From Serratia marcescens subsp. marcescens ATCC 13880 (GTDB taxonomy: Bacteria > Pseudomonadota > Gammaproteobacteria > Enterobacterales > Enterobacteriaceae): DNA of 64,000 nucleotides. The translations under genes were made by a program, and so were the position numbers. Shown in pieces: positions 14,268 to 25,326 of this stretch. The stretch covers positions 5,053,298 to 5,117,297 of the forward strand of contig NZ_CP071238.1 of NCBI RefSeq assembly GCF_017299535.1, written 5' to 3'. The notes beneath the pieces are model-generated. The model saw nothing but the letters and a program-made list of their open reading frames with translations. It was not told the origin of the DNA and made no database searches. Position 1 is the first letter of the stretch. Each line of letters starts with the position of its first letter.

Positions 14268-15683
14268 ATGACCCAATCCGCGCGCAGTATGGCAGGACTA
14301 CCGTGGATCGCCGCAATGGCGTTCTTTATGCAGGCGCTGGACGCCACTATCCTCAACACCGCGCTGCCGGCGATCGCCCAAAGCCTGGGGCGTTCGCCGC
14401 TGGCGATGCAATCGGCCGTCATCAGCTACACGCTGACGGTGGCAATGCTGATCCCGGTCAGCGGCTGGCTGGCGGATCGCTTCGGCACTCGACGGGTATT
14501 CATCTTCGCCGTCACGTTATTCACCCTCGGTTCGCTGCTGTGCGCCTTGTCTCCTACGTTGAGCGCGCTGGTCGCCTCTCGCGTGCTGCAGGGCATCGGC
14601 GGCGCGATGATGATGCCGGTCGCGCGCTTGGCGCTGCTGCGCGCCTACCCGCGCAGCGAACTGCTGCCGGTGCTGAACTTCGTCACCATGCCCGGCCTGG
14701 TCGGGCCGATTCTGGGGCCGCTGCTGGGCGGCTGGCTGGTAACCTACGCCACCTGGCACTGGATTTTCCTGATCAATATCCCTATCGGTCTGCTCGGCAT
14801 CTTCTATGCACGCAAATACATGCCGGACTTCACCACGCCCAAACGCCGCTTCGATTTCCTTGGCTTTATGCTGTTCGGCCTGAGCCTGGTGCTGATCTCC
14901 ACCGGGCTGGAGCTGTTTGGCGAGCGGGTGCTGGCCAGCTACGTTTCGCTGGGCATTCTGCTCAGCGGCTTCGTAATGCTGTTCGGCTACATCGCGCACG
15001 CACGCCGCCACCCTCAGCCACTGATCGGTCTCGACCTGTTCAAAACCCGCACCTTCTCGGTCGGCATCGCCGGCAACGTCGCCTCCAGACTGGGCACCGG
15101 CTGCGTGCCGTTTTTAATGCCGCTCATGCTGCAGGTGGGATTCGGCTACACGGCGATCGTCGCCGGTTGCATGATGGCGCCAACCGCCATCGGCTCGCTG
15201 ATGGCGAAATCCACCGTCACTCAGGTACTGCGCTGGTTCGGCTACCGTAAAACGCTGGTCGGCATCACCGTTATCATCGGGGTGCTGATCGCCCAGTTCG
15301 CCCTGCAAAGCCCGGGCATGCCGCTGTGGCTGATGATCCTGCCGCTGTTCGTGCTGGGCATGGCGATGTCCACCCAGTTCACCGCCATGAACACCATCAG
15401 CCTGGCGGATTTGAACGACGCCAACGCCAGCGCCGGCAACAGCGTCCTGGCGGTCACCCAACAGCTGTCCATCAGCTTCGGCGTGGCGATCAGCGCGGCG
15501 GTGCTGCGTTTTTACGAATCCCTGTCGTTAGGCACCATGATCGACCACTTCCATTACACCTTTATCACCATGGGGATCGTCACCGTGGCGTCGGCGCTGG
15601 TGTTTATGTTGCTGAGAAGGAAAGATGGCCGCAATTTGATCAGCGGCCAGGAAAGCAAAAAAGAAGCGAAGGCGGCCAGTTAA
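14268..15683 (+). CDS. hsrA: MFS drug/proton antiporter HsrA
   Basis: A 471-residue major facilitator of the 14-helix DHA2 type. The first helix carries [15 protein letters not shown], the loop 2-3 motif is [10 protein letters not shown], and motif C-like glycine/proline repeats lie in the fifth helix ([17 protein letters not shown]), typical of drug exporters. In E. coli, hsrA overexpression alters homocysteine and RpoS-related phenotypes; its substrate is unknown. The stop codon overlaps that of the convergent rbsR by 4 nt (TTAA). Confidence 0.92.
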   Translation: MTQSARSMAGLPWIAAMAFFMQALDATILNTALPAIAQSLGRSPLAMQSAVISYTLTVAMLIPVSGWLADRFGTRRVFIFAVTLFTLGSLLCALSPTLSALVASRVLQGIGGAMMMPVARLALLRAYPRSELLPVLNFVTMPGLVGPILGPLLGGWLVTYATWHWIFLINIPIGLLGIFYARKYMPDFTTPKRRFDFLGFMLFGLSLVLISTGLELFGERVLASYVSLGILLSGFVMLFGYIAHARRHPQPLIGLDLFKTRTFSVGIAGNVASRLGTGCVPFLMPLMLQVGFGYTAIVAGCMMAPTAIGSLMAKSTVTQVLRWFGYRKTLVGITVIIGVLIAQFALQSPGMPLWLMILPLFVLGMAMSTQFTAMNTISLADLNDANASAGNSVLAVTQQLSISFGVAISAAVLRFYESLSLGTMIDHFHYTFITMGIVTVASALVFMLLRRKDGRNLISGQESKKEAKAAS

Positions 15684-16681
15684 CGGCGCCCCACCGAGGC
15701 GCGTTCCACCAGCTCGGGCGTCAACACCAGCACCTGGGGGGCGCGCTCCGGGTTCTGCAGGCGGTTGATCAGCGCATCGATCGCCAATTCGCCCAGCGAA
15801 TCCTTCGGTTGGTGAATGGTGCTCAGCGGTGGCGCCAGATAACGCGCCAGCTCAATGTCATCGTAACCCATCACCGCCATATCCTGCGGCACGGAAAGCC
15901 CGGCCTGATACAGCGCCTGATAAACGCCTACCGCCACCGCGTCGTTGCCGGCGAACACCGCATGCGGCGGCTCGTCCAGCGCCAGCAGTTGGCGCATGGC
16001 GTTTACCCCGCCCTCAAACTCAAAGTCGCAATGCACTTCATACCCTGGCGGAACCGGCAATCCGGCGCGACGCATCGCGTTGCGATAGCCTTCCAGTCGG
16101 TGACGGGCGGTGGTTTTATCCTGCGGGCCGGCGATGCAGGCGATCTTGCGGTAGCCGCGGGCGATCAGATGGTCGGTCGCCATCTCGCCGCCCAGCAGCG
16201 AGTTATCCTGAATAATGTCGTTGGCGCCCTCGAACGGCGCCCAGTCCATCATCACGATCGGCAATGACGGGTAGCGGCTCAGGGCATCTTGCGATGGCCG
16301 GTGGTTTTCGGTGCACATCAACAGCAAACCGTCGACGCGCTTTTGCAGCAGCGTCTCCATGCTGCGGTTCATGCGCGCGGCGTCTTCTTCGGTATTGCAC
16401 AGAATTAAACTGTAGCCGCGTTCATAGCAGCTGCGCTCCACGCCGCGCACCACTTCGGCATAAAACGGGTTGTTGCTGGCGGTCACCAGCATGCCGATGG
16501 TGCGCGTCTGATTGAGCTTCAGGCTGCGCGCCAGCGCGGAAGGCGCATAGTTCAGCTGTTCCACGGCCGCCATGACCTTGTCGCGCACGCTGTCGCTGAC
16601 AAAGCGATTGTTGTTGACCACATGCGAAACGGTAGAAGTTGAAACGCCCGCCAGGCGGGCGACATCTTTCATGGTGGCCAA
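15680..16681 (-). CDS. rbsR: Ribose operon repressor RbsR
   Basis: A 333-residue LacI/GalR-family repressor. The N-terminal helix-turn-helix [19 protein letters not shown] is followed by the hinge and a periplasmic-binding-protein-like ribose domain. I place the start at a TTG (16681), giving the MATMKDV N-terminus known in E. coli, which also uses TTG. The longer open frame to 16723 would run into rbsK. It starts 4 nt after the rbsK stop, so it is the last gene of the operon and subject to its own control. Confidence 0.95.
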   Translation of the reverse strand: MATMKDVARLAGVSTSTVSHVVNNNRFVSDSVRDKVMAAVEQLNYAPSALARSLKLNQTRTIGMLVTASNNPFYAEVVRGVERSCYERGYSLILCNTEEDAARMNRSMETLLQKRVDGLLLMCTENHRPSQDALSRYPSLPIVMMDWAPFEGANDIIQDNSLLGGEMATDHLIARGYRKIACIAGPQDKTTARHRLEGYRNAMRRAGLPVPPGYEVHCDFEFEGGVNAMRQLLALDEPPHAVFAGNDAVAVGVYQALYQAGLSVPQDMAVMGYDDIELARYLAPPLSTIHQPKDSLGELAIDALINRLQNPERAPQVLVLTPELVERASVGRR

Positions 16682-16685
16682 AGGA

Positions 16686-17612
16686 TCACCCCTGCTGCTG
16701 CAAGAAGGCGTCGATCTCTTCACGCCACGGCACCGAAGGCTGCGCGCCAGGGCGGGTCACGGCGATCGCCGCCGCCGCATGGGCGAAACGCACCGCGTCG
16801 GCCATGACCTTGCCTTCCAACAGGGCGGTCACCAGCGCACCGTTAAAGGTATCGCCGGCGGCGATGGTATCCACCGCTTGCACCTTAAAGCCGGGCACCC
16901 GTTTGCCGTTGCCGTTTTCGCTCAGCCACACGCCGCGGCTACCGAGGGTGATGATCACCGTCGCGATGCCCTTGTCGTGCAGCGCCTGCGCCGCACGCGC
17001 CGCATCGTCATCGCTGTCCACGGCGATGCCGGTCAGGCGCTGGGCTTCGGTTTCATTCGGAGTGATGATATCGATCATGGCCAGCAGCTCGTCCGGCAGC
17101 TCGCGCGCCGGGGCCGGGTTGAGGATCACCTGCGTTTGATGTTGCTTCGCCAGGCGGGCGGCGGCGATCACCGTCTCCAGCGGCGACTCCAGCTGCATCA
17201 GCAGGGCATCGGCGTCGATCACTTTTTGTTGGTAGCGCGCCAGGTAATCCGGCGTCACCGCGGCGTTGGCGCCGGCATCAATGCCGATCACGTTCTCGCC
17301 TTCGGCGTTGACGAAAATCAGCGCCACGCCGGTGGTGCTGTCGGCGATGGCTTCAATCGGTTGAGTATCAATGCGATCGCTCGCCAGCTGCCGGCGGATA
17401 CGCTCACCGATATCATCGGCGCCTACGCAGGCGATAAAGGCGATCTCCGCCCCGCTGCGCCCGGCCGCCACCGCCTGATTCGCGCCCTTGCCGCCAAACG
17501 CCACCTTATACTGTTTCCCGATCACCGTTTCGCCCGGGTGGGGGAACTGTTCAATATTGAGGATATGGTCGGCATTGATGCTGCCAAGAACCACCAGCTT
17601 ACCTGTTTCCAT
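16686..17612 (-). CDS. rbsK: Ribokinase
   Basis: A 308-residue PfkB-family sugar kinase making ribose 5-phosphate from ribose and ATP. N-terminal motif [14 protein letters not shown] and C-terminal PfkB signature [13 protein letters not shown] with the catalytic Asp are present. I chose the ATG at 17612 because AGGAAT lies about 9 nt upstream and the protein then aligns with E. coli. An in-frame ATG at 17639 is an alternative. It lies downstream of rbsB across a hairpin-containing junction. Confidence 0.96.
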   Translation of the reverse strand: METGKLVVLGSINADHILNIEQFPHPGETVIGKQYKVAFGGKGANQAVAAGRSGAEIAFIACVGADDIGERIRRQLASDRIDTQPIEAIADSTTGVALIFVNAEGENVIGIDAGANAAVTPDYLARYQQKVIDADALLMQLESPLETVIAAARLAKQHQTQVILNPAPARELPDELLAMIDIITPNETEAQRLTGIAVDSDDDAARAAQALHDKGIATVIITLGSRGVWLSENGNGKRVPGFKVQAVDTIAAGDTFNGALVTALLEGKVMADAVRFAHAAAAIAVTRPGAQPSVPWREEIDAFLQQQG

Positions 17613-17632
17613 CGCATTGATTCCTGAATTGC

Positions 17633-17664
17633 GCGCCATCGTAAACGCCCCGTTCCGATGGCGC
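17633..17664 (-). other. rbsB-rbsK intercistronic inverted repeat
   Basis: GCGCCATCG (17633-17641) and CGATGGCGC (17656-17664) form a 9-bp stem with a 14-nt loop just after the rbsB stop. It has no U-tract, so it is more likely an mRNA-stabilising or processing hairpin than a terminator. It would favour high rbsB over rbsK expression. Confidence 0.6.
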
Positions 17665-17673
17665 TGGTATGAC

Positions 17674-18564
17674 TTACTGAGTGACCAGCTTCAAATCCAC
17701 CGGGATGGTCGCCGGCACTTTTTCGCCTTTCAGCACCTTATCGGCGGTTTCCACACCGATCACGCCGATCTGATCGGGGCGCTGCGCCACCGTCGCCGCC
17801 AGCTTGCCGCCTTCGACCGCTTTCACGCCGTCAGCGGTGCCGTCGAAGCCTACCACGATCACGTCGGTTTTACCGGCGGTTTGCAGCGCACGCAGCGCGC
17901 CCAACGCCATTTCATCGTTCTGGGCAAATACCGCCTGCACATCCGGGTGAGCGGTCAGCAGGTTCTGCATCACGTTCAGACCCTTGGTGCGATCGAAATC
18001 GGCCGGCTGGCTGGCCAACAGTTTGAATTTATTCTGATCCAGCGACTGTTTGAAGCCTTCGCCGCGTTCACGCGCGGCGGAGGTGCCGGCAATGCCTTCC
18101 AGCTGAATCACCTTGGCATCGGCGCCCGCTTTCTTGGCGATGAAGTCGCCGGCCATTTTGCCGCCCACGCGGTTATCCGAAGCGATGTGGCTCACCACGT
18201 CGCCCTTGCTCGCCACGCGGTCCAGCGTGATGACCGGGATCTTAGCCTGGTTGGCCATCTTGATGGCGTTGCCCACCGCGTCGGAGTCGGTCGGGTTGAT
18301 CAACAGCAGCTTGGGCGCCCGCACCATCAGATCCTGCACGTTGGCCAGCTCTTTCGCCGGGTTGTTCTGGGAATCCAACACCACCAGGTTGTAGCCCAAC
18401 TTGTTGGCCTCTTGCTGCGCACCATCCTTCATCGAAACGAAAAACGGGTTGTTGAGGGTGGACACCACCAGCGCGATGGTGTCTTTGGCCATGGCATTGG
18501 CGCTCAGGGTGGCGCTCAGCGCGATGGCGGAGGCTAAGGTTGCCAGTTTTTTCATTTTCATCAT
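17674..18564 (-). CDS. rbsB: Ribose-binding periplasmic protein
   Basis: A 296-residue periplasmic ribose receptor for the RbsABC importer and, in E. coli, for chemotaxis through Trg. It has a signal peptide ending at SANAMA, then the mature start [16 protein letters not shown]. Type I periplasmic-binding fold with the ligand contacts NPTDSDAV and [11 protein letters not shown]. The start is either of two adjacent ATGs (18564 or 18561), both behind AGGAAT; E. coli uses the equivalent of the second. It lies 21 bp after rbsC. Confidence 0.97.
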   Translation of the reverse strand: MMKMKKLATLASAIALSATLSANAMAKDTIALVVSTLNNPFFVSMKDGAQQEANKLGYNLVVLDSQNNPAKELANVQDLMVRAPKLLLINPTDSDAVGNAIKMANQAKIPVITLDRVASKGDVVSHIASDNRVGGKMAGDFIAKKAGADAKVIQLEGIAGTSAARERGEGFKQSLDQNKFKLLASQPADFDRTKGLNVMQNLLTAHPDVQAVFAQNDEMALGALRALQTAGKTDVIVVGFDGTADGVKAVEGGKLAATVAQRPDQIGVIGVETADKVLKGEKVPATIPVDLKLVTQ

Positions 18565-18585
18565 CGTGATTCCTGTAGGGGGAGG

Positions 18586-19554
18586 TTACTTGTTGCTTTT
18601 GTTATCTACCAGAACCGCCAGCAGTATCACCACTGCCTTCACGATCATTTGGTAGTAGGAAGAAACACCCAATAAATTCAGGCCGTTGTTCAGGAAGCCG
18701 AGGATCAGCGCCCCGATCAGCGTGCCGACGATGCGCCCCTTGCCGCCGGCCAGGCTGGTGCCGCCCAGCACCACGGCGGCGATGGCGTCCAGCTCATAGC
18801 CGGTGCCGGCGGTTGGCTGCGCCGACGACAGGCGCGCCACTTCGATTACCCCAGCCAACGCCGCCAGCAGGCCGCACAGCGAGTAGACGATAATCTTCAC
18901 TTTATCGACGCTGATGCCGGACAGACGGGTCGCCGCTTCGTTGCCGCCCAGGGCATAAATATAGCGGCCCAGGCGCGTATGGTGCAGCATATACCAGGCG
19001 GCGATGAACACGATCGCCATGATCCAGATCGGCGTAGGCACGCCCAGCGGACGGCCGATGCCGAACCAGCCGAAGGTGTCGGCCACATCGGTGAAACCGG
19101 TGTTGATCGGGCTGCCGTTGGTGTACACCATGGTGACGCCGCGCAGCAACAGCATCATCACCAGCGTGGCGATAAAGGCCTGCACTTTGCCTTTGGCGAC
19201 GAGCACTCCGGTGCAGGCGCCAACCGCGGCGCCCAGCGCCAGTGCCGCCGCCACCGCCACCAGCGCGTTGACCTCAAAGCCGACGATCGACGCCGCCACC
19301 GCGCCGGTCAGGGCCAACAGCGATCCTACCGACAGATCGATGCCGGACGTGAGGATCACCAGCGTCATCCCCACCGCCATGATGGCGTTCACCGAAGTCT
19401 GCTGCAGAATATTGAACAGGTTGTTCAGGGTGAAGAAGTTCGGGCTCATGGAAGAGACCACGGCGATCAGCACCAGCAGCGCAATCAACGACTTCTGCTC
19501 TAACAGCCACTCTTTACTGAACCAGCGCTTAGCTGCGATAGTCTGGGAACTCAT
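18586..19554 (-). CDS. rbsC: Ribose ABC transporter permease
   Basis: A 322-residue inner-membrane permease of the BPD_transp_2 family with eight to ten hydrophobic segments (for example MGALFLNNL-type C-terminal helices). The ATPase-coupling loop contains GGNEAATRLSGI. Forms the membrane channel of the ribose importer with RbsA and RbsB. It starts 6 bp after rbsA. Confidence 0.96.
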   Translation of the reverse strand: MSSQTIAAKRWFSKEWLLEQKSLIALLVLIAVVSSMSPNFFTLNNLFNILQQTSVNAIMAVGMTLVILTSGIDLSVGSLLALTGAVAASIVGFEVNALVAVAAALALGAAVGACTGVLVAKGKVQAFIATLVMMLLLRGVTMVYTNGSPINTGFTDVADTFGWFGIGRPLGVPTPIWIMAIVFIAAWYMLHHTRLGRYIYALGGNEAATRLSGISVDKVKIIVYSLCGLLAALAGVIEVARLSSAQPTAGTGYELDAIAAVVLGGTSLAGGKGRIVGTLIGALILGFLNNGLNLLGVSSYYQMIVKAVVILLAVLVDNKSNK

Positions 19555-19560
19555 ATCTGA

Positions 19561-21066
19561 TTACTCCTGCTTTACGCCGTATTGCTTGCCGACGGCTGCC
19601 GCCATCAACGCTTCCTGGGTGGCCTGTTCAATCGGGAACTCGCCGCTGAGATGCCCTTCGTGCATCACCAGAATGCGATCGCTCATGCCCATCACCTCCG
19701 GCATTTCCGAAGACACCAGAATGATGCTCAGCCCTTCCTGTTTGAACTGGTTGATTAACTGATAGATCTCTTTTTTGGCGCCGACGTCGACGCCGCGCGT
19801 CGGCTCATCGAGGATCAGCACCTTCGGCCGGGTCATCAGGCCGCGGGCGATCGCCACTTTCTGCTGATTGCCGCCGGAAAGCAGACCGATCGGCTGCTCC
19901 ATCGACGGCGTTTTGATATTGAACAGGCGGATGAAGTCCCCCACCGCCTGCCGCTCGTCGGCCTGCTTCAGGCTGCCGTCGGCGCGGCTGAAGTAGCGCA
20001 GCGCGGTCAGCGACATGTTTTCCTTCACCGACATGCCCAGCACCAGGCCGTCGCGCTTGCGGTCTTCCGAGATATAGACAATGCCGTTCGCCAACCCATC
20101 CTGCGGCGAATGGGTGACCACCTCGCGGCCGTCCAGGCTGACGGTACCGGCCTTGCGCGGCGCGGCACCATACAGGATCTTCATCAATTCGGTGCGCCCG
20201 GCGCCCATCAGCCCGGCCACGCCGAGGATCTCGCCGCGATACAGCGTAAAGCTGACGTCTTCAACGCCGGGGCCGGAAAGGTGGCTGACGTCCAGCCGCT
20301 TTTCCCCGCGCGGCAAATCAAGGCGCGGGTATTGTTCTTCCAGCTTGCGGCCGACCATCATCTCAATCAGCGAATCTTCCTGCAGCTCGCTCACCGGCCG
20401 CTCGGCGATAAACTGCCCGTCGCGAAATACCGTCACGTCGTCGCAGATTTCAAAAATCTCTTTCAGGCGGTGCGAGATATACACGATGCCGCGCCCTTCG
20501 GCCTTCAGCTCGTTGATCACCTTGAACAGCGAGGCGGTTTCGGTATCGGTCAGCGCATCGGTCGGTTCGTCCATGATGATCACTTTCGATTCGAAGCTCA
20601 GCACCTTGGCGATCTCCACCATCTGCTGATCGCCGATCGACAGCTCGCCCACCAGCCGATGGCTGCTGTAGCGCAGGTTGAGGCGCGCCAGCAAGCGATC
20701 GGCCTCGGCGTACATGCGCTTCCAGTCAAGGCGGCCGAAACGGTTGACGAACTCGCGGCCGAGGAAGATGTTTTCCGCAATCGTCAGTTGCGGGATCAGG
20801 TTCAGCTCCTGATGGATAATGCCGATGCCCGCTTCCTGCGAATCCTTGGGCCCGTTGAATACCACCTCTTTACCGAGAAAATACTGACTGCCGGCGTCTT
20901 TCTGGTAGATGCCGGTCAGCACTTTCATCATGGTGGACTTCCCGGCGCCGTTTTCCCCCACCAGCGCCATCACCTTGCCGGGATAGACGCTGAGGGCGGC
21001 GCCAGAAAGCGCCTTCACGCCGGGAAAGGCTTTATCAATCCCTTTCAGTTGCAGTAAAGGTTGCAT
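19561..21066 (-). CDS. rbsA: Ribose ABC transporter ATP-binding protein
   Basis: A 501-residue double ATPase, same length as E. coli. The first nucleotide-binding domain has Walker [10 protein letters not shown], signature LSIGDQQ and Walker [11 protein letters not shown]. The second has a degenerate Walker A (GLMGAGRTE) but an intact signature LSGGNQQ and Walker [12 protein letters not shown], the usual asymmetry of sugar importers. It lies 7 bp after rbsD. Confidence 0.97.
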   Translation of the reverse strand: MQPLLQLKGIDKAFPGVKALSGAALSVYPGKVMALVGENGAGKSTMMKVLTGIYQKDAGSQYFLGKEVVFNGPKDSQEAGIGIIHQELNLIPQLTIAENIFLGREFVNRFGRLDWKRMYAEADRLLARLNLRYSSHRLVGELSIGDQQMVEIAKVLSFESKVIIMDEPTDALTDTETASLFKVINELKAEGRGIVYISHRLKEIFEICDDVTVFRDGQFIAERPVSELQEDSLIEMMVGRKLEEQYPRLDLPRGEKRLDVSHLSGPGVEDVSFTLYRGEILGVAGLMGAGRTELMKILYGAAPRKAGTVSLDGREVVTHSPQDGLANGIVYISEDRKRDGLVLGMSVKENMSLTALRYFSRADGSLKQADERQAVGDFIRLFNIKTPSMEQPIGLLSGGNQQKVAIARGLMTRPKVLILDEPTRGVDVGAKKEIYQLINQFKQEGLSIILVSSEMPEVMGMSDRILVMHEGHLSGEFPIEQATQEALMAAAVGKQYGVKQE

Positions 21067-21073
21067 ACGCGCC

Positions 21074-21493
21074 TCAGAAAGTTACGCCGGCGCACAGGAT
21101 CACGTTCGCGTAAGGCGAACACTCCCCGCTGCGAATCACCGCCCGGCTGTGCTCGGTTTGCGCTTTAAACGCCTGATGACTGATATAGCGCACGCTGATG
21201 GTGTTACCCTGGCGTTGGCCCAGTGCAGTCAGTTCCGCCAGCAGCGCCTCGTGGAGCGACGGATTCTGTTTCACGATCTCTTCCGCCAGAATGGCGCTTT
21301 CTACCTGCATCTCTTGCGTGACCGCCGCGAACACCTGCATGAAGGTCGGCACGCCCTGCGTCAGCGCCAGATCGATGCGCTGCGTTTCCGCCGGTATCGG
21401 CAGGCCCGCGTCGCACAGAGTGAGCTGGTCGGTATGCCCCAGCCGGGCAATCACGGCAGACACGTCGGAATTCAGTAATACGCCTTTTTTCAT
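21074..21493 (-). CDS. rbsD: D-ribose pyranase
   Basis: A 139-residue enzyme that interconverts the pyranose and furanose forms of ribose, supplying the form used by ribokinase. [22 protein letters not shown] contains the catalytic His of GHTD, and DAGLPIP is the family signature. First gene of rbsDACBK-rbsR. The GGAG ribosome binding site lies directly beneath the proximal RbsR operator, so bound repressor would sit at the very start of the message. Confidence 0.96.
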   Translation of the reverse strand: MKKGVLLNSDVSAVIARLGHTDQLTLCDAGLPIPAETQRIDLALTQGVPTFMQVFAAVTQEMQVESAILAEEIVKQNPSLHEALLAELTALGQRQGNTISVRYISHQAFKAQTEHSRAVIRSGECSPYANVILCAGVTF

Positions 21494-21507
21494 CTTCTCA
21501 CTCCGCT

Positions 21508-21523
21508 AGCGAAACGTTTCGCT
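21508..21523 (-). promoter_or_regulatory. Proximal RbsR operator
   Basis: A 16-bp sequence AGCGAAACGTTTCGCT, a perfect palindrome of the LacI-family type and matching the known E. coli rbs operator core. It lies 15 bp upstream of the rbsD start codon. Confidence 0.88.
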
Positions 21524-21589
21524 CTTTGAGGGAGTTTAAAAAAACGGCAGGGGAAGGCAACCGGGACAATGCAGAAGTGTGATCGTTAT

Positions 21590-21601
21590 CGAAACGTTTC
21601 G
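21590..21601 (-). promoter_or_regulatory. Distal RbsR operator with possible CRP half-site
   Basis: CGAAACGTTTCG, the same palindromic core, centred exactly 80 bp from the proximal copy. TGTGA at 21578-21582 with a poor second half overlapping the operator may be a CRP site. Between the operators, minus-strand TTGCCT, 16 bp, TAAACT is a plausible rbs promoter. Confidence 0.75.
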
Positions 21602-21629
21602 TTCGCACACGGACAAAGCGCAAACAAAA

Positions 21630-21652
21630 GGGGCTCAGCCATGCTGAGCCCC
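21630..21652 (-). terminator. kup terminator
   Basis: Stem GGGGCTCAGC / GCTGAGCCCC with a 3-nt loop just downstream of the kup stop; Ts follow on the minus strand. Confidence 0.85.
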
Positions 21653-21663
21653 TGTCAGGCGGA

Positions 21664-23532
21664 TTAGATCTCGACCTGCGTGCCGAGTTCGATGACCCGG
21701 TTCGGCGGAATTTCGAACTGATCCGGCGCGCGCAGCGCATTGCGGCTCAGAGCGACGAACAGTTTGCCGCGCAGGTAGAGGTACCATGGCCGCTTGGTGA
21801 GGATCAGCGATTCATGGGACATGAAGAACGACGTCTCCGACATGCGGCACGGCAACCCTTCCAGCCCGCAGCGGTGGAACACTTCCTCGACGTTCGGCGT
21901 TTCACGCCAGCCGTAGCTGGCCACCACCCGCCAGAAGGTCGGCGACAGCTGCTCGATGGTTACCCGGCGCACGTTGTGCACGTAAGGCGCATCCTCGGTG
22001 CGCAGCGTCAGCAGCACCACACGCTCGTGCAGCACCTTGTTGTGCTTCAGGTTGTGCAGCAGCGCAAAAGGAATGACGTTGGTGGCGCGCGACAAGAACA
22101 CCGCGGTACCCGGCACCCGCACCGGCGGCGATTTCTCCAGCGAGGCGATCATCGCCTCCAGCGAGTTGCCGTGCTCATGCAGGCGGCGCAGCAGGCGGAA
22201 GCGCTCGCTCTTCCAGGTGGTCATAATGATGAACATCACCAGCGCCAAGGTCAGCGGCAGCCAGCCGCCGGAGAACAGCTTCAGGGCGTTGGCGGAAAAC
22301 ATCGGCACGTCGATGATCAGCAAGATGGTCACGATGCCGATCGCCAGGAAGCGATTCCAGTGCCAGTTATTGATCGCCACCGAGGTGACCAGAATGCTGG
22401 TCAACACCATGGTGCCGGTGACGGCGATGCCGTACGCCGCCGCCAGGTTGCTGGAGTGCTCAAAGCCGATGATCACCAGCACCACCGAGATGTACAGCGT
22501 CCAGTTGATCACCGGAATGTAGATCTGGCCGGATTCCATTTCCGAAGTGTGAATGATGCGCATCGGCGACAGATAGCCCAGGCGCACCGCCTGGCGAGTC
22601 AGCGAGAAGACGCCGGAAATCACCGCCTGCGAAGCGATCACCGTCGCCAGGGTCGCCAGAATCAGCAGCGGGATCAGCGCCCAATCGGGCGCCAGCAGGA
22701 AGAACGGGTTTTTGATCGCCTCAGGATTTTTCAGCAGCAGCGCCCCCTGGCCGAAGTAGTTGAGCACCAGCGAAGGCAGCACCACGGTGAACCAGGCCAG
22801 ACGGATCGGGAACTTGCCGAAGTGCCCCATATCGGCATACAGCGCCTCGACGCCGGTGATCGACAACACCACCGCCCCCAGAGCGAAGAACGACACCTTC
22901 TTATATTCCATGAAGAAATTGAGCGCCCATTTGGGATTCAGCGCCTGCAGCACTTCCGGGTTCGAAATGATGCTGCGCGCGCCCAGCACCGCCAACACGA
23001 TGAACCACAGCAGCATTACCGGGGCGAACAGCTTGCCGACGCTGCCGGTGCCGTGCTTTTGGATAACGAACAGCAGCGTCAGCACCAGAATGGAGAGCGG
23101 CACGATATAGGCGTCAAGCGCAGGCGCGGCGATTTCCAACCCCTCTATCGCCGACATCACCGAGATCGCCGGGGTGATCACCACCTCGCCATAGAAGAAG
23201 CTGCCGCCGATCAGGCCCAGTATCACCAACACCGCAGTGGTGCGCGCCGAGGTATTGCGCCCGGCCAGCGACATCAGCGTCAGAATGCCGCCCTCGCCGG
23301 CGTTGTCCGCGCGCATCACGTAGGTGAGATATTTGAGGGAAACGATCACGATCAACATCCAGAAAATCAGCGACAGGAAGCCGAAAACCACGTCTGGACG
23401 AACATCGAAGCCGTAATGGCCGGAGAAACACTCTCTCAACGTATAGAGAGGGCTGGTGCCGATATCACCGTAGACCACGCCGATGGCAGCCAAGGTTACC
23501 GCCGATAAGGACTGCTTATGCTCTGCGCTCAT
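21664..23532 (-). CDS. kup: Low-affinity potassium transporter Kup
   Basis: A 622-residue K+/H+ symporter of the HAK/KUP family, same length as E. coli Kup. About twelve membrane segments in the first 440 residues open with [18 protein letters not shown], the family signature, followed by a hydrophilic C-terminal domain. I chose the ATG at 23532 (MSAEHKQSL), which matches E. coli MSTDNKQSL. The frame stays open for 17 more residues. The 283-bp gap to ravA (23533-23815) is AT-rich and should hold both divergent promoters. Confidence 0.97.
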   Translation of the reverse strand: MSAEHKQSLSAVTLAAIGVVYGDIGTSPLYTLRECFSGHYGFDVRPDVVFGFLSLIFWMLIVIVSLKYLTYVMRADNAGEGGILTLMSLAGRNTSARTTAVLVILGLIGGSFFYGEVVITPAISVMSAIEGLEIAAPALDAYIVPLSILVLTLLFVIQKHGTGSVGKLFAPVMLLWFIVLAVLGARSIISNPEVLQALNPKWALNFFMEYKKVSFFALGAVVLSITGVEALYADMGHFGKFPIRLAWFTVVLPSLVLNYFGQGALLLKNPEAIKNPFFLLAPDWALIPLLILATLATVIASQAVISGVFSLTRQAVRLGYLSPMRIIHTSEMESGQIYIPVINWTLYISVVLVIIGFEHSSNLAAAYGIAVTGTMVLTSILVTSVAINNWHWNRFLAIGIVTILLIIDVPMFSANALKLFSGGWLPLTLALVMFIIMTTWKSERFRLLRRLHEHGNSLEAMIASLEKSPPVRVPGTAVFLSRATNVIPFALLHNLKHNKVLHERVVLLTLRTEDAPYVHNVRRVTIEQLSPTFWRVVASYGWRETPNVEEVFHRCGLEGLPCRMSETSFFMSHESLILTKRPWYLYLRGKLFVALSRNALRAPDQFEIPPNRVIELGTQVEI

Positions 23533-23815
23533 AATTCGTTTCTTTATCAGAACATCCGTTAGCGATGCATCCGCATCAGGCAAAATACGGGCTCAAAGAT
23601 CCGTCACGCCCACCAGAAAGCCGCACAGTATGCACCATTTATACCGCTTGCCTACCCTTATATCAGAGCCGAAAAATAAACAAAATGTGAACCGAATATC
23701 CGGCTTAACTTAGAAAAATATTACTAATCAACAGGCTATACCACTAAAAATAATGGTGGTTTATCATCGGATTATCGACCAAGATTGGCTAACTCTCGGA
23801 CAATGCGACAATTAT

Positions 23816-25324
23816 ATGACGCCATCATCCCTTCTGGCAGAACGAATTTCCCGCCTCAGCAACGCGCTGGAGAGCGGTCTTTATGAGCGGCAAGAGGCAA
23901 TCCGTCTGTGCCTGCTGGCGGCGCTGAGCGGCGAAAGCGTATTCCTGCTCGGCCCGCCCGGCATCGCCAAGAGCCTGATCGCGCGCCGGCTGAAGTTTGC
24001 CTTCCGCAACGCCCGCTCCTTTGAATACCTGATGACGCGTTTTTCCACGCCGGAAGAGGTCTTCGGCCCGCTATCTATTCAGGCGCTGAAAGATGAGGGG
24101 CGCTATCAGCGTCTGACCGCCGGCTATCTGCCGGAAGCGGAGATCGTGTTTCTGGACGAGATCTGGAAGGCCGGCCCGGCGATCCTCAACACCCTGCTGA
24201 CGGCGATCAACGAACGCCGTTTTCGCAACGGCAACAGCGAAGAACCGATCCCGCTGCGCCTGCTGGTCACCGCCTCCAACGAACTGCCCGAAGCGGACAA
24301 CAGCCTCGAAGCTTTATATGACCGCATGCTGATCCGTCTGTGGCTGGACAAGGTGCAGGATAAACAGAATTTCCGCTCGCTGCTGGTCAACCGCCAGAGC
24401 GAAAGCCAAAACCCGGTGCCGGCGGCGCTGAGCATCAGCGACGAAGAGTTTCTGCAGTGGCAATCGCAGATCGACAAAGTCGCGCTGCCGGAAGCCTGTT
24501 TTGAGCTGATCTTCCAGCTGCGCCAGCGGCTGGATGCGCTGGAGCAGGCGCCTTACGTCTCCGATCGGCGCTGGAAAAAAGCCCTGCGTCTGCTGCAGGC
24601 CTGCGCCTTCTTCAGCGGGCGCGATGCCATCGCCCCGCTCGACCTGATGCTATTGAAAGACTGCCTGTGGCACGATCTCACCTCGCTGAAGCTGCTGCAA
24701 CAGCAGATCGATCAGTTGCTGACCGAGTCGGCCTATCAGCAGCAGTCGATGCTGATCCAGTTGCAACAGATCCACACCCGCTGGCTGCAGGACCAGCAGC
24801 AGCAAAGCGATCGGCAGGCCATCAGCCTGGTGAAAAAAGGCGGCATGTTCAGCCGCAAACCGCAATACGCGCCGGCCACGCCGTTCGCCGTCGGCACCCT
24901 TACCCTGCTGTTGCAAAAGCCGCTGCAGCTGCATGACATTCAGGTCAACCATCTGAGCATCGAAAGCAGCGCGCTGGACAACTGGCTGCAAAAAGGCGGC
25001 GACGTGCGCGCCAAGCTAAATGGCATCGGCTTCGCGCAGCCGATCGATTTGGACGTGGACGATCAACTGCACCTCACGGTGTTGGACGTCAGCCGCCAGC
25101 CGTCATTGCTGGCGCTGCCGGGCAAACAGGCCACCGCCACGCCGCAAGCGCTGCTGGATGAAATGGACGGATTGGCCCAGCGCCTGGCGGAGCAACGCCG
25201 CGCCTTCAGCCAACATCAGCCCTGTCTGTTCACGCCCGCCGCCGGCCTGGCCAAGATCGAAGCCAGTTTGCTGCAGGTCGCGGAACAGGTTAAACAGCAA
25301 CAGCAGCAAATGCGCGGCCAGTAA
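23816..25324 (+). CDS. ravA: MoxR-type AAA+ ATPase RavA
   Basis: A 502-residue AAA+ ATPase of the MoxR family (E. coli 498). Walker A GPPGIAKS is at residues 46-53, Walker B IVFLDEIW follows, and sensor/arginine-finger regions are conserved. The C-terminal half is the less conserved LARA-type domain, which in E. coli binds the lysine decarboxylase LdcI. Works with the VWA protein ViaA, encoded 2 bp downstream. The start at 23816 was chosen by match to E. coli. The frame extends to 23753. Confidence 0.94.
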   Translation: MTPSSLLAERISRLSNALESGLYERQEAIRLCLLAALSGESVFLLGPPGIAKSLIARRLKFAFRNARSFEYLMTRFSTPEEVFGPLSIQALKDEGRYQRLTAGYLPEAEIVFLDEIWKAGPAILNTLLTAINERRFRNGNSEEPIPLRLLVTASNELPEADNSLEALYDRMLIRLWLDKVQDKQNFRSLLVNRQSESQNPVPAALSISDEEFLQWQSQIDKVALPEACFELIFQLRQRLDALEQAPYVSDRRWKKALRLLQACAFFSGRDAIAPLDLMLLKDCLWHDLTSLKLLQQQIDQLLTESAYQQQSMLIQLQQIHTRWLQDQQQQSDRQAISLVKKGGMFSRKPQYAPATPFAVGTLTLLLQKPLQLHDIQVNHLSIESSALDNWLQKGGDVRAKLNGIGFAQPIDLDVDDQLHLTVLDVSRQPSLLALPGKQATATPQALLDEMDGLAQRLAEQRRAFSQHQPCLFTPAAGLAKIEASLLQVAEQVKQQQQQMRGQ

Positions 25325-25326
25325 CC

